Below, piece after piece: positions 1 to 6,341 of a stretch of DNA of 6,522 nucleotides; the first letter of the stretch is position 1, and each line of letters begins with the position of its first letter. The notes beneath the pieces were generated by a model. It worked only from the letters and a program-made list of their open reading frames with translations. It searched no databases and was not told the origin of the DNA. Source of the stretch: Aquamicrobium sp. (lineage in GTDB: Bacteria > Pseudomonadota > Alphaproteobacteria > Rhizobiales > Rhizobiaceae). The stretch covers positions 1 to 6,522 of the forward strand of contig JACZJD010000357.1 of NCBI GenBank assembly GCA_014860725.1, read 5' to 3'. Both the position numbers and the translations under genes were made by a program.

Positions 1-1057
1 TCCCGCGGCGATCCGCTCGTAGCCGAAGGCCGAGCAGTCGAGCGTGCGCCAGCCGCCGTGGACGATCCATTCCGCCAGCGCCTTGCCCACGGCCGGCGCC
101 TGCTGCAGCCCGTGGCCGGAGAAGCCGTTGGCGAACAGGAAATTCGCCACGTCCGGGTGCGGGCCGATCACCGCATTCTGGTCGAGCGTGTTGTAGTCGT
201 AGTGGCCGGCCCAGGCGCGGCCGGGCCGGATCGCCTCGAACGCCGGAATGCGCGCGGCGAGTGCGGGCCAGATCACGTCCTCGAACAGCGGCCAGTCCGG
301 CTCGAAGTCGTCCGGGGCGGCCGGACCCTCGCCTTCCTCGGTCTCGGCGCCGCCGGTGATGTAGAGCGCGCCTTCGGGCCTCAGCCAGACGCCGGAGGTG
401 TCGACCAGAAGCGGCATGTCCTCGAAGCGGTCGCGCGCCTCGAACACGAAGACCGAACGCTTGCGCGGCTCGACGGCAACCGCGTCGCCAGCGTCACGCT
501 CGCCGACGGCCGGCGCGGCCGATGGCGGCGACCTCGCCCGTTACCAGCTCGACATCGCGTTCCTTGAGAGACCGGCGGAACAGGCCGAGCAGCGCATGGG
601 CGTCGAACCAGCCCTCGCCCGAGCGGCCGTAGCTGCCAGCCGCGATGCCGTCGGTCGACAGCCATGCGAAGCGCCTCTGCAGCGCGGCCGCGTCCTCCAG
701 GACGACGTCGGCGCCCTCGGCGGTCTGGACGGCGTGGCTGTCCCGCAGCACCGGCAGGCCGTGCGGGCTTGCCAGCAGCAGGTAGCCCTTCTCGCGGAAG
801 GCGATGTCCGCATCCGGACCGAAGTGATCCTCGAGCCTGCGGAAGAAGCCGAGCGTGAACTGCGACAGGCGGATGTTCTCGGCCAGCGAGAACTGCTGCC
901 GGATCGAGGCGGCCGAGAGCGTCGTCGAGGAATGGGCGAAGGTCGGATCGCGCTCGATCACGGCGATGGAGCCGGCAAAGCCTTCCTCGCGCAGGAACCA
1001 GGCGACCGAAGCGCCGACGATCGCGCCGCCGATGATGACGATGTCCGTGGCCGACAT
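1..1057 (-). pseudogene. FAD-dependent oxidoreductase (DAO / FOXRED1-like), disrupted by internal deletion and frameshift, 3' end outside window
   Basis: The family comprises flavoenzymes that oxidise C-N bonds of amino acids or amines; the substrate here is unknown. The first half (1057 to 494, 187 codons, stop TGA at 496-494) begins MSATDIVIIGGAIVGAS, the Rossmann FAD-binding turn (Gly10, Gly11, Gly15), with the ribose-binding Glu35 in VIERD. The second half (about 489 down to 1) is open in another frame and carries VEPRKRSVFVFEARD, RPGRAWAGHYDYNT, FLFANGFSGHGLQQAPA and the C-terminal DCSAFGYERIAAG; only about ten residues should remain beyond base 1. A third frame briefly reads SVTLA near 500-486. 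Between the halves the family normally has the NAAGxxA motif, which is absent: roughly 80 bp appear missing. The start at 1057 is chosen because GGAAGGAAAGG lies just upstream; the in-frame ATG at 1075 would put that Shine-Dalgarno sequence inside the gene. It is divergent from the CitE-like gene. The lesion could be a true mutation or an assembly error. Confidence 0.85.
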
Positions 1058-1111
1058 GTGCCTTTCCTTCCGCATTCCCGTGCGGTGCGGAAGGAACCAG
1101 CTTCGCCGCCG

Positions 1112-1138
1112 CGCCGCAAGGGGCAGGGGCGTGCGGCG
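1112..1138. repeat. 7-bp inverted repeat between divergent genes
   Basis: CGCCGCA (1112-1118) and its exact reverse complement TGCGGCG (1132-1138) flank a 13-nt spacer. They lie in the 122-bp gap between the oxidoreductase and the CitE-like gene, where a shared operator would be expected. Arms of this composition arise easily by chance in GC-rich DNA, and no regulator gene is visible next to it, so an operator role is speculative. Confidence 0.25.
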
Positions 1139-1179
1139 TGGCGCTTGCGTCGGGAAATCGGTTGCGCCAGAAAGGGCGC

Positions 1180-2067
1180 ATGCAGATGAGACCCTCCCGC
1201 CCGCGCCGCTCGGCGCTCTACGTTCCCGCCGCCAACGAGAAGGCGCTGGCCAAGATCGGCTCGCTTTCCTGCGACTGCGTCATCGTCGATCTCGAGGATG
1301 CCGTCGCCCCGGCGCAGAAGGCCGAGGCACGCGAGCGCATGGCGGCGTTCTTCGCCGGCCGCGAGCGCGACGGCAGGGAGATGGTGATCCGCATCAACGC
1401 GCTCGCCAGCGAATGGGGCGCGGGCGACCTCGCGGCGGCGAAGGCCTGCCGGCCCGACGCCATCCTCGTCCCGAAGGTGGAGACGGCGCGCGACCTGCTC
1501 GAGGTCAACGACGCGCTCGACGAGACCGACACGCGCCCGTCGCTGGCCTTGTGGGCGATGGTCGAGACGCCGCGGGCGCTGCTCAACATCGGCGCCATCG
1601 CCGCGCTCGGGCGCGACCGCGGCGCGCGGCTCGCCTGCCTCGTCGCCGGCACCAACGATCTGGTCAAGGACACCGGCATCCGGCCCGGCCCCGGCCGCCA
1701 GCTCCTCGTGCCGTGGCTGATGCAGCTGGTGCTCGCCGCCCGCGCCGGCGGCCTCGACGCGCTCGACGGCGTCGCCAACGATTTCTCCGACCTCGACGCC
1801 TTCGCGGCCGAATGCGCGCAGGGGCGCGACATGGGCTTCGACGGCAAGACGCTGATCCATCCGGCGCAGATCGCGCCCGCCAACGCCGCCTTCTCGCCGT
1901 CGCAGGAGGAGATCGACGCCGCGCTCGCCGTCCGTGCCGCCTTCGCGCTGCCGGAGAACGCGACCAGGGGCGTGATCTCGCTCGGCGGCCGCATGGTCGA
2001 GCGGCTGCATCTCGAACAGGCCGAGCGGCTGCTCGGCAAGGCCGGACTCCAGGGAGCCGGTCTCTGA
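1180..2067 (+). CDS. CitE-like / HpcH-HpaI family C-C lyase (CoA ester lyase type)
   Basis: This family cleaves or forms C-C bonds of acyl-CoA esters (citryl-CoA, malyl-CoA, citramalyl-CoA) in a Mg-dependent TIM barrel in the cytoplasm. The protein has 295 residues, normal for a stand-alone CitE-like enzyme. Visible signatures in order are RSALYVPAANEKALAK (10-25), VIVDLEDAV (34-42), RINA with the substrate-binding Arg71, ILVPKVETA (95-103), AMVETP with the probable metal ligand Glu129, GTNDL with the probable metal ligand Asp160, and GFDGKTLIHPAQI (219-231), a hallmark of the family. ATG 1180 is chosen; ATG 1186 is equally possible and better spaced (9 nt) from AAAGGG at 1171-1176, while GTG 1138 would add a poorly conserved leader. 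No citrate lyase alpha or gamma subunit is nearby, so true citrate lyase is unlikely. The DUF1737 gene follows after 14 bp, probably in the same transcript. The substrate is not determinable. Confidence 0.93.
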   Translation: MQMRPSRPRRSALYVPAANEKALAKIGSLSCDCVIVDLEDAVAPAQKAEARERMAAFFAGRERDGREMVIRINALASEWGAGDLAAAKACRPDAILVPKVETARDLLEVNDALDETDTRPSLALWAMVETPRALLNIGAIAALGRDRGARLACLVAGTNDLVKDTGIRPGPGRQLLVPWLMQLVLAARAGGLDALDGVANDFSDLDAFAAECAQGRDMGFDGKTLIHPAQIAPANAAFSPSQEEIDAALAVRAAFALPENATRGVISLGGRMVERLHLEQAERLLGKAGLQGAGL

Positions 2068-2081
2068 AAGGACGTCACGCG

Positions 2082-2288
2082 ATGAAACTCTACCGTTTCC
2101 TCACCGGGCCCGACGATTCCAGCTTCTGCCACAAGGTGACGGCGGCGCTGAACAAGGGCTGGGAGCTGCACGGCTCGCCGACCTACGCCTTCGACGCCGC
2201 AAGCGGCACCATGCGCTGCGGCCAGGCCGTGGTGAAGGCGGTCGACGGCAAGGAATACGAGCCGCAGATGAAGCTCGGCGAGCAGTGA
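2082..2288 (+). CDS. DUF1737 domain microprotein
   Basis: The 68-residue protein is wholly occupied by a domain I recognise as DUF1737: MKLYRFLTGPDDSSFCHKVT at the start, LNKGWELHGSPTY (23-35), then MRCGQAVVK (44-52) and a C-terminal MKLGEQ. The function of the family is not established. The NKGWELHGSP stretch resembles that of other small alpha/beta proteins in which a 'GWEL' strand precedes a short loop. There is no signal peptide or membrane segment, so it is presumably cytosolic. The start is supported by AAAGGA at 2067-2072, 9 nt upstream of the ATG and overlapping the stop codon of the CitE-like gene, which suggests cotranscription. The gene ends 25 bp from the stop codon of the convergent metallopeptidase gene, and I see no clear terminator hairpin in that gap. 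Confidence 0.88.
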   Translation: MKLYRFLTGPDDSSFCHKVTAALNKGWELHGSPTYAFDAASGTMRCGQAVVKAVDGKEYEPQMKLGEQ

Positions 2289-2313
2289 CGGAGAGGCGCG
2301 GGGAAGCGGATGT

Positions 2314-2736
2314 CTACTCCGCGCTCGCCTCGATGCGCTCCATGTCGTCGTCGGACAGGCCGAAATGGTGGCCGATCTCGTGGATCAGCACGTGGGTGAT
2401 GATGTCGCCCAGCGTCTCCTCGTTCTCGGCCCAGTAGTCGAGGATGGCGCGGCGGTAGAGGGTGACGCGGTTCGGCCCCTCGCCGGTCGAGGGGTTCCAG
2501 CGCTCGGCGATGCCGCGGCCCTCGAACAGGCCGAGCAGGTCGAACGGGGTCTCCAGCGCCAGATCGTCCATGATCTCGTCGGTCGGGAACTCCGTCACCT
2601 GGATGACGATCTCGCCGGTCAGCCGGCGGAACTCCTCCGGCAGGTGCGCATAGGCCTCGAGCGCCATCAGCTCGAACTCCTGCAGCGAGGGGGAGAGCTG
2701 GTCGTTCCAGTCGCGGGTCTGGTAGATGCGGGCCAT
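2314..2736 (-). CDS. Small HExxH zinc metallopeptidase-family protein (zincin_1 / DUF1025 type)
   Basis: The 140-residue protein ends in HEIGHHFGLSDDDM (119-132): His119, Glu120 and His123 form the HExxH zinc and catalytic motif, and Asp129 lies six residues further on, where a third metal ligand is expected in the minimal zincin family. Upstream are a helical N-terminus (LSPSLQEFELMALEAYAHLP, 14-33), a strand IVIQVTEFP (43-51), and LYRRAILDYW (93-102), which leads into the active-site helix. No signal peptide is present, so it probably acts in the cytoplasm; natural substrates for the family are not known to me. The start is ATG 2736 because AAAGGA sits 6 nt upstream. The open frame extends back to 2844 but that part is low-complexity and overlaps an intergenic palindrome. 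Convergent with the DUF1737 gene. Confidence 0.9.
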   Translation of the reverse strand: MARIYQTRDWNDQLSPSLQEFELMALEAYAHLPEEFRRLTGEIVIQVTEFPTDEIMDDLALETPFDLLGLFEGRGIAERWNPSTGEGPNRVTLYRRAILDYWAENEETLGDIITHVLIHEIGHHFGLSDDDMERIEASAE

Positions 2737-2840
2737 GTGTCGTCCTTTGGCCGCCATATAGACCGTTGCGCCGCCGGTTTCGACCCCCGTCGCCGCGCAT
2801 GGTGAAAACCGCGGGCGTTTTGCGCCGCGGGTCGCCAGAG

Positions 2841-2892
2841 CCATTCAGGAAAAGTGCGAAGCGGTTTTCCGCCCGGAACTGCGGAAAATGAC
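2841..2892. repeat. Rhizobial-type intergenic palindromic element (GGAAAA...TTTTCC)
   Basis: GGAAAA (2848-2853), an 11-nt spacer and TTTTCC (2865-2870) form a hairpin, followed by a third related word, GGAAAA, at 2883-2888. The wording GGAAAAGTGCGAAGCGG with the returning TTTTCC closely matches, from memory, a short element scattered between genes in Mesorhizobium, Rhizobium and Bradyrhizobium genomes. It starts just after the stop codon of the Trm112-like gene, so its hairpin could help end or stabilise the operon transcript, though no U-run follows. A second small inverted pair, AAAAC (2805-2809) and GTTTT (2817-2821), lies nearby. Confidence 0.6.
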
Positions 2893-2895
2893 GAT

Positions 2896-3141
2896 CTAGC
2901 CCGAAAGCTCGCCCTCCTCGAGCGGCCGCGCCTCCGAGGGCAGCATGATCGGCACGCCGTCGCGCACCGGATAGGCGAGCTTCGCCGCGCGCGAGATCAG
3001 CTCGCCGGTCGACGGGTTCCAGGAAAGCGGCATCTTGGTCAGCGGGCAGGCGAGCATTTCGAGCAGCCGCGGGTCCACCGCCTGCCGCGCGGCCTGCCGG
3101 CCGGCCGCGCCTTTCCCGCCTGCTGCGCCGTCGCCGCTCAT
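2896..3141 (-). CDS. Trm112-like protein (YcaR / UPF0434 type)
   Basis: The 81-residue protein has a flexible Gly/Ala-rich N-terminus (1-21) and then a Trm112-like fold: [17 protein letters not shown] (23-39), [20 protein letters not shown] (47-66) and SEARPL (69-74). Eukaryotic Trm112 is a small activator bound to methyltransferases; bacterial members such as E. coli YcaR have no firmly assigned role. Only Cys32 of the usual zinc-binding cysteines remains: the CPxC pair reads CPLT and the distal cysteine position is Ser50, so zinc is probably not bound. This loss is common in related proteins as I recall them. Its ATG overlaps the stop codon of the upstream Lon-N domain gene (ATGA, 3141-3138), indicating translational coupling. 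It is the last gene of the three-gene operon. Confidence 0.9.
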   Translation of the reverse strand: MSGDGAAGGKGAAGRQAARQAVDPRLLEMLACPLTKMPLSWNPSTGELISRAAKLAYPVRDGVPIMLPSEARPLEEGELSG

Positions 3142-3809
3142 TGCAGGCTCGATCCGAAATCGTCGTCCTCGCGCGCCAGCGCGATCTCGGTCATGGCGAT
3201 CAGCGTCTCGGCGCGGGTCTTCAGGTCCGGCGCCTCGAGCAGGGCCTGCTTCTCGGCCGGGCCGTAGGGCGCCATCATCGAGAGCGCGTTGACCAGCGTC
3301 GCGTTCTCGGCGCGGCTGACGCTGTCCCAGTCGGCGTCGAGGTCGTTGGCCTTGAGATAGGCGCGGAACGCCCTCAGCAGCGCGGCGCGGTCAACCTCGG
3401 CCGCGCCCGCTTCCGGATCGAGATCGGCGAGGAAGGCGGCGATGCGGCACTGGCGGTAGGGCGTGCGGACGGCGAGCTCCTCGGTGACGCGGAAGCGGCA
3501 CACGCCCTGGAGCGAGATCAGGTAGCGGCCGTCGCCGGTCTCGGCGAAGGAGGTGAGGCGGCCGAGGCAGCCGACCTCGCACAGCTCCGGCTCGCCGTCG
3601 GATCGCAGCGCGCCGTCGAGGCGCGGCTGGATCATGGCGATCAGCCGGTCGTGGGCCAGCGCCCGGTCGACCATCTCCAGATAGCGCGGCTCGAAGATGT
3701 TGAGCGGCATGCGGCCGCCCGGCAGCAGCAGCGCCGCGGTCAGCGGGAACACCGGCACGATGTCGGGCAGGTCGTCCGCCGTCCGGTATCGCGCGTTGCC
3801 CACCTGCAT
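3138..3809 (-). CDS. Stand-alone Lon N-terminal (substrate-binding) domain protein
   Basis: The 223-residue protein consists of the Lon N-domain without the AAA+ ATPase or the Ser-Lys protease domain of Lon. Diagnostic segments are [15 protein letters not shown] (18-32), [13 protein letters not shown] (34-46), the central GCLGRLTSF (80-88) and [15 protein letters not shown] (94-108), then a helical C-terminal part (about 140-215). In Lon this domain recognises unfolded or tagged substrates. For the stand-alone COG2802-type family the role is not established, so an adaptor or chaperone-like function is inference. The start ATG 3809 is chosen because GGGAGG lies 5 nt upstream and the conserved domain begins shortly after; the frame stays open far upstream only as a shadow of the cnoX-like gene. 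It lies 41 bp downstream of the cnoX-like gene and overlaps the Trm112-like gene by 4 bp, so the three probably form one operon. Confidence 0.92.
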   Translation of the reverse strand: MQVGNARYRTADDLPDIVPVFPLTAALLLPGGRMPLNIFEPRYLEMVDRALAHDRLIAMIQPRLDGALRSDGEPELCEVGCLGRLTSFAETGDGRYLISLQGVCRFRVTEELAVRTPYRQCRIAAFLADLDPEAGAAEVDRAALLRAFRAYLKANDLDADWDSVSRAENATLVNALSMMAPYGPAEKQALLEAPDLKTRAETLIAMTEIALAREDDDFGSSLQ

Positions 3810-3850
3810 CTCGACCTCCCGGTTGCCGCCCGCTCCCTGAAAATACGCGC

Positions 3851-4813
3851 CTACGAAAACAGAAGCGACGACAGCTTGCGCCTTGCCGCAAGCGTCGCCT
3901 CGTCCGTCATGCCCCATGCCTCGAAGAATTTCAGCAGCTGCAGCCGCGCGCCGTCGTCCTGCCAGGTCCGGTCGGCCTTCATGATGGCGAGCAGGTTGTC
4001 GGCGGCCTTGTCGCGCTCGCCGAGCGCGTTCTGGATCAGCGCCAGGTCGAAGCGGGCCTGATGGTCCTTCGGGTCGGCGGCGAGCCGGCGCTCGAGCTCG
4101 GCCGGATCGCCGAGCGAGGCGACCTGCTCGGCAAGGGCGAGCCGGGCGTTGATGCCGGCGAACTGCTGCGCGTCGCGCTTGTCCTCGGGCGCGCGCGCCA
4201 GCACCTCGCGGGCGGCCTCGGCATCGCCGGCGTCGAGCAGCGTCTCCGCCAGCCCGGCGATGGCGTCGAGATTGTCGGGCTGGTCGCCGAGCACGGCGGC
4301 ATAGACCTGTGCCGCGCCCTGAAGGTCGCCCTCGCCGCGCAGATCGGCCGCGGCCGTCAGCGCCTCGGCGATTGCCTCTTCCGCGCCGCCCGGGCCGGAC
4401 ACCTTGTCGATGAACTCGCGAATCCGGCTTTCGGGGATCGCACCCATGAAGCCGTCGACGGGCTGGCCGTCGACGAAGGCGATGACCGCCGGGATCGACT
4501 GGATGCCGAGCTGGCCGGCGATGGCCGGGTGGTCGTCGATGTTCATCTTGACCAGCCTGACGCGGCCGCCGGCCTCCCGGACCGCCTTTTCGAGCGCGGG
4601 CGCGAGCTGTTTGCACGGCCCGCACCACGGCGCCCAGAAATCGACCAGCACCGGCTGGCGCCGCGATTCCTGGATCACGTCGGCGGCGAAGGCCGCTGTG
4701 GTCGTGTCCTTGACGAGGCCGCCCGCATCCGCCCCGTTCGCCGGGGCGGATGCCCCGTCGCTTCCGTACTGGACAGAGTAGCTGCCGCCGAAAGGATTGT
4801 CCTGCGCGCTCAT
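3851..4813 (-). CDS. cnoX: CnoX-like thioredoxin-TPR chaperone (YbbN family)
   Basis: The 320-residue protein has a thioredoxin domain (about 33-140) with the active site APWCGPCKQ (Cys64, Cys67) and the cis-proline in SIPAV (Pro108). A helical, TPR-like C-terminal half (about 145-318) follows, with repeated GDxxxAxxxxxxxL units such as EGDLQGAAQVYAAVL (161-175) and AGDAEAAREVLARA (195-208). This architecture and length match CnoX (YbbN), a holdase that protects proteins from irreversible oxidation and hands them to chaperones; E. coli CnoX lacks the first active-site cysteine, whereas this protein keeps both and should be redox-active. The N-terminal 30 residues are Gly/Ser/Ala-rich and probably disordered. 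The start is supported by AGGAG about 7 nt upstream. First gene of the operon with the Lon-N and Trm112-like genes. A TTGAAA -35-like box at 4916-4911 lies upstream, but I see no convincing -10. Confidence 0.92.
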   Translation of the reverse strand: MSAQDNPFGGSYSVQYGSDGASAPANGADAGGLVKDTTTAAFAADVIQESRRQPVLVDFWAPWCGPCKQLAPALEKAVREAGGRVRLVKMNIDDHPAIAGQLGIQSIPAVIAFVDGQPVDGFMGAIPESRIREFIDKVSGPGGAEEAIAEALTAAADLRGEGDLQGAAQVYAAVLGDQPDNLDAIAGLAETLLDAGDAEAAREVLARAPEDKRDAQQFAGINARLALAEQVASLGDPAELERRLAADPKDHQARFDLALIQNALGERDKAADNLLAIMKADRTWQDDGARLQLLKFFEAWGMTDEATLAARRKLSSLLFS

Positions 4814-4927
4814 CGCCGTCTCCTGCTGCGCCGAAACCGTTCCGCCGCTTTTAGCAGAGGCGGGCGGCAGGTCGAGTGGGTGAGCGTGAAATGTGGCTTC
4901 CGGCCGCCGGTTTCAAGTCCGACCGGC

Positions 4928-6082
4928 TCAGCCGACCGCCCTGAAGCTGCCGACGTGGAGCTCGGCGGTGACGCGGTTGCGGCCGCCGTTCTTGGCGCGG
5001 TAGAGCGCGTCGTCGGCGCGGTTGAGCACGTGCTCGAAGCCCTCGTCGCCGTCGCCGGCCAGCGCGACGCCGGCGCTCGCCGTCGCCGCGACGCGGCCCC
5101 TGTCGGTATCGACGTGGCTTTCCGCGAACAGGGCGCGGATGCGCTCGGCGGTGCTGGTGGCGATCGGCAGCGAGGCCCCGCGCAGCACCAGCACGAACTC
5201 CTCGCCGCCGGTGCGGGCGGCAAGGTCGCCCTCGCGCGTGTTGAGGCGCAGCGCGTCGGCGAAGCGGCGCAGCACCTCGTCGCCGGCCGCGTGGCCGTAG
5301 CGGTCGTTGATCGACTTGAAGCGGTCGAGGTCGAAGGCGATGACCGCGTGGCCCGGCGCGAACGCGCCGCGCCCCAGCCGCTCGAACAGGGCGCGGCGGT
5401 TGAGCAGGCCCGTCAGCATGTCGGTCTCGGCGTCCTCGCGGTGCTTGCGCGCGGCGCGGGCATGGTTGAGCCCGAAGGACAGCGCGCCGATGCCGGTGAT
5501 GCCGGCGATGCACATGATGGCGTTGAACTGCTCGGCCCAGTTGTCGGGGCGCATGTGCAGCACCCAGCGCTTCTCGTGCAGCAGGATGGTGCCGCAGGCG
5601 AAGAAGGACAGGGCCGCGAGATTGTAGAGGATCGTCATGAGCGCGATGCAGGTCGGCGCCTCCGCCCTCGCGCTCCAGTAGTGCGCGGCCGTCGCGACCA
5701 GCAGCGCGCCGACGACGAAATTGTAGACGATGATGCCGAGGCCGTCATAGCCGAGCACGATGGGGATCGTCACCGGCACGGCGAGCGCGGCGAAGAGCGC
5801 GACATGCAGGCCGGTCGTCGGCCGCCGGGTGAACAGCCTTGCTGCGACGAGGACGGCGTAGAAGCCGATCAGTTCCATGGTGAAGGCGGTGGCCACCACG
5901 TCCATGCGGTCGGGCGGCATGACGGAATAGAGGATGACGCCGCCGCCGAGCAGCAGCAGGCCGATGGTCCAGCCGACGAGGAACCGCTCCGCGCGGTTGT
6001 GAATCCATACGCTGAGCATGGTCAGCGCGAGCGCGGCGGCACAGATGCCGGCGGCAACGAAGAGTGATGCCTGATCGACCAA
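4928..6082 (-). CDS. Membrane-anchored GGDEF diguanylate cyclase
   Basis: Diguanylate cyclases make the second messenger c-di-GMP from two GTP. With the TTG start the protein has 384 residues. About seven hydrophobic segments (near 5-27, 34-54, 62-82, 92-111, 113-132, 144-168 and 186-205) form a sensor-like membrane region I do not recognise by name, followed by a short charged helix and the GGDEF domain (about 218-375). The catalytic domain is intact: DMLTGLLNRR (221-230), FDLDRFKSINDRYGH (250-264) with metal and substrate residues, and GGEEF (292-296). REGD (283-286), five residues before GGEEF, is the RxxD inhibitory site, so product inhibition is expected. No EAL domain is present. TTG 6082 is chosen because GAGGA sits 6 nt upstream and the first helix starts at once; ATG 6202 would add 40 residues of unlikely low-complexity sequence lying in a repeat. 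It ends 114 bp upstream of the cnoX-like gene. Confidence 0.92.
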   Translation of the reverse strand: MVDQASLFVAAGICAAALALTMLSVWIHNRAERFLVGWTIGLLLLGGGVILYSVMPPDRMDVVATAFTMELIGFYAVLVAARLFTRRPTTGLHVALFAALAVPVTIPIVLGYDGLGIIVYNFVVGALLVATAAHYWSARAEAPTCIALMTILYNLAALSFFACGTILLHEKRWVLHMRPDNWAEQFNAIMCIAGITGIGALSFGLNHARAARKHREDAETDMLTGLLNRRALFERLGRGAFAPGHAVIAFDLDRFKSINDRYGHAAGDEVLRRFADALRLNTREGDLAARTGGEEFVLVLRGASLPIATSTAERIRALFAESHVDTDRGRVAATASAGVALAGDGDEGFEHVLNRADDALYRAKNGGRNRVTAELHVGSFRAVG

Positions 6083-6093
6083 TGTTGTTCCTC
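6083..6093 (-). promoter_or_regulatory. Ribosome binding site that decides the TTG start of the cyclase gene
   Basis: On the minus strand GAGGA (6093-6089) is followed by a 6-nt spacer (6088-6083) and TTG at 6082. No ATG or GTG with comparable spacing precedes the first membrane helix; the next in-frame ATG falls inside that helix. Confidence 0.6.
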
Positions 6094-6215
6094 GCTCCCC
6101 AGCCGAGTGCGCCGTGCCTAGCACGAATGCGCCGCGCCGGGGGGAATAGCTCGTCGCGTGGTGAAGGAAGTCTTGCCCGGGGAAGGGCGACGAAAGCGGC
6201 ATTTTTCGCGCCTCT

Positions 6216-6341
6216 TTCGCCGCTGCCGCCGGGGGAGGGGCACGTGGGGAGCAGGTCCGGCGGACGGAGGGAAGGCGTTGCCGGTCCGGGCGGGTCGCCT
6301 GCCGCTCCCCCTGCCTCGAGGTGAGAGGACGAAGCGGCGAA
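6216..6341. repeat. Degenerate inverted repeat, probably a decayed intergenic repeat element
   Basis: The outer arms TTCGCCGCT (6216-6224) and AGCGGCGAA (6333-6341) are exact reverse complements. Inside them GGGGGAGGGGCA (6231-6242) and TGCCGCTCCCCC (6300-6311) match in 11 of 12 positions when one is inverted. The interior has a GTCCG-G-CGGAC mini-palindrome and two GGTCCGG copies. There is no transposase and no obvious target duplication. This resembles the short G-rich/C-rich repeats dispersed between genes of many proteobacteria; mobility is inferred, not shown. Confidence 0.45.

Noticed and set aside
855..2010. Long open frames over the CitE-like gene in other frames and on the minus strand
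   Set aside because: They are Arg/Ala/Gly-rich shadows of high-GC coding DNA with no family resemblance; the CitE-like frame has all conserved motifs.
2289..2313. Possible bidirectional terminator between the convergent DUF1737 and metallopeptidase genes
   Set aside because: The 25-bp gap has no stem-loop or T-run that I can pair.
578..2538. A 15-bp word GAACAGGCCGAGCAG at 578-592 and 2524-2538, with a similar word near 2016
   Set aside because: It falls in unrelated coding contexts and consists of common high-GC codons; chance is enough.
3138..4628. A continuous minus-strand frame that could suggest a CnoX/Lon-domain fusion
   Set aside because: The upstream part of this frame is not the thioredoxin frame; the CnoX-like gene ends at TAG 3851 in another frame and the Lon-N gene has its own GGGAGG and ATG at 3809.
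4814..4927. Promoter for the cnoX-like operon (TTGAAA at 4916-4911)
   Set aside because: A fair -35 match exists, but at 16-18 bp spacing there is no acceptable -10 box, so it is mentioned only in the gene entry.
4061..6067. A 668-residue plus-strand open frame opposite the CnoX-like and GGDEF genes
   Set aside because: Its composition (Arg, Gly, Ala, Asp rich) is that of an antisense shadow, and the minus-strand frames encode intact recognisable domains across the same DNA.
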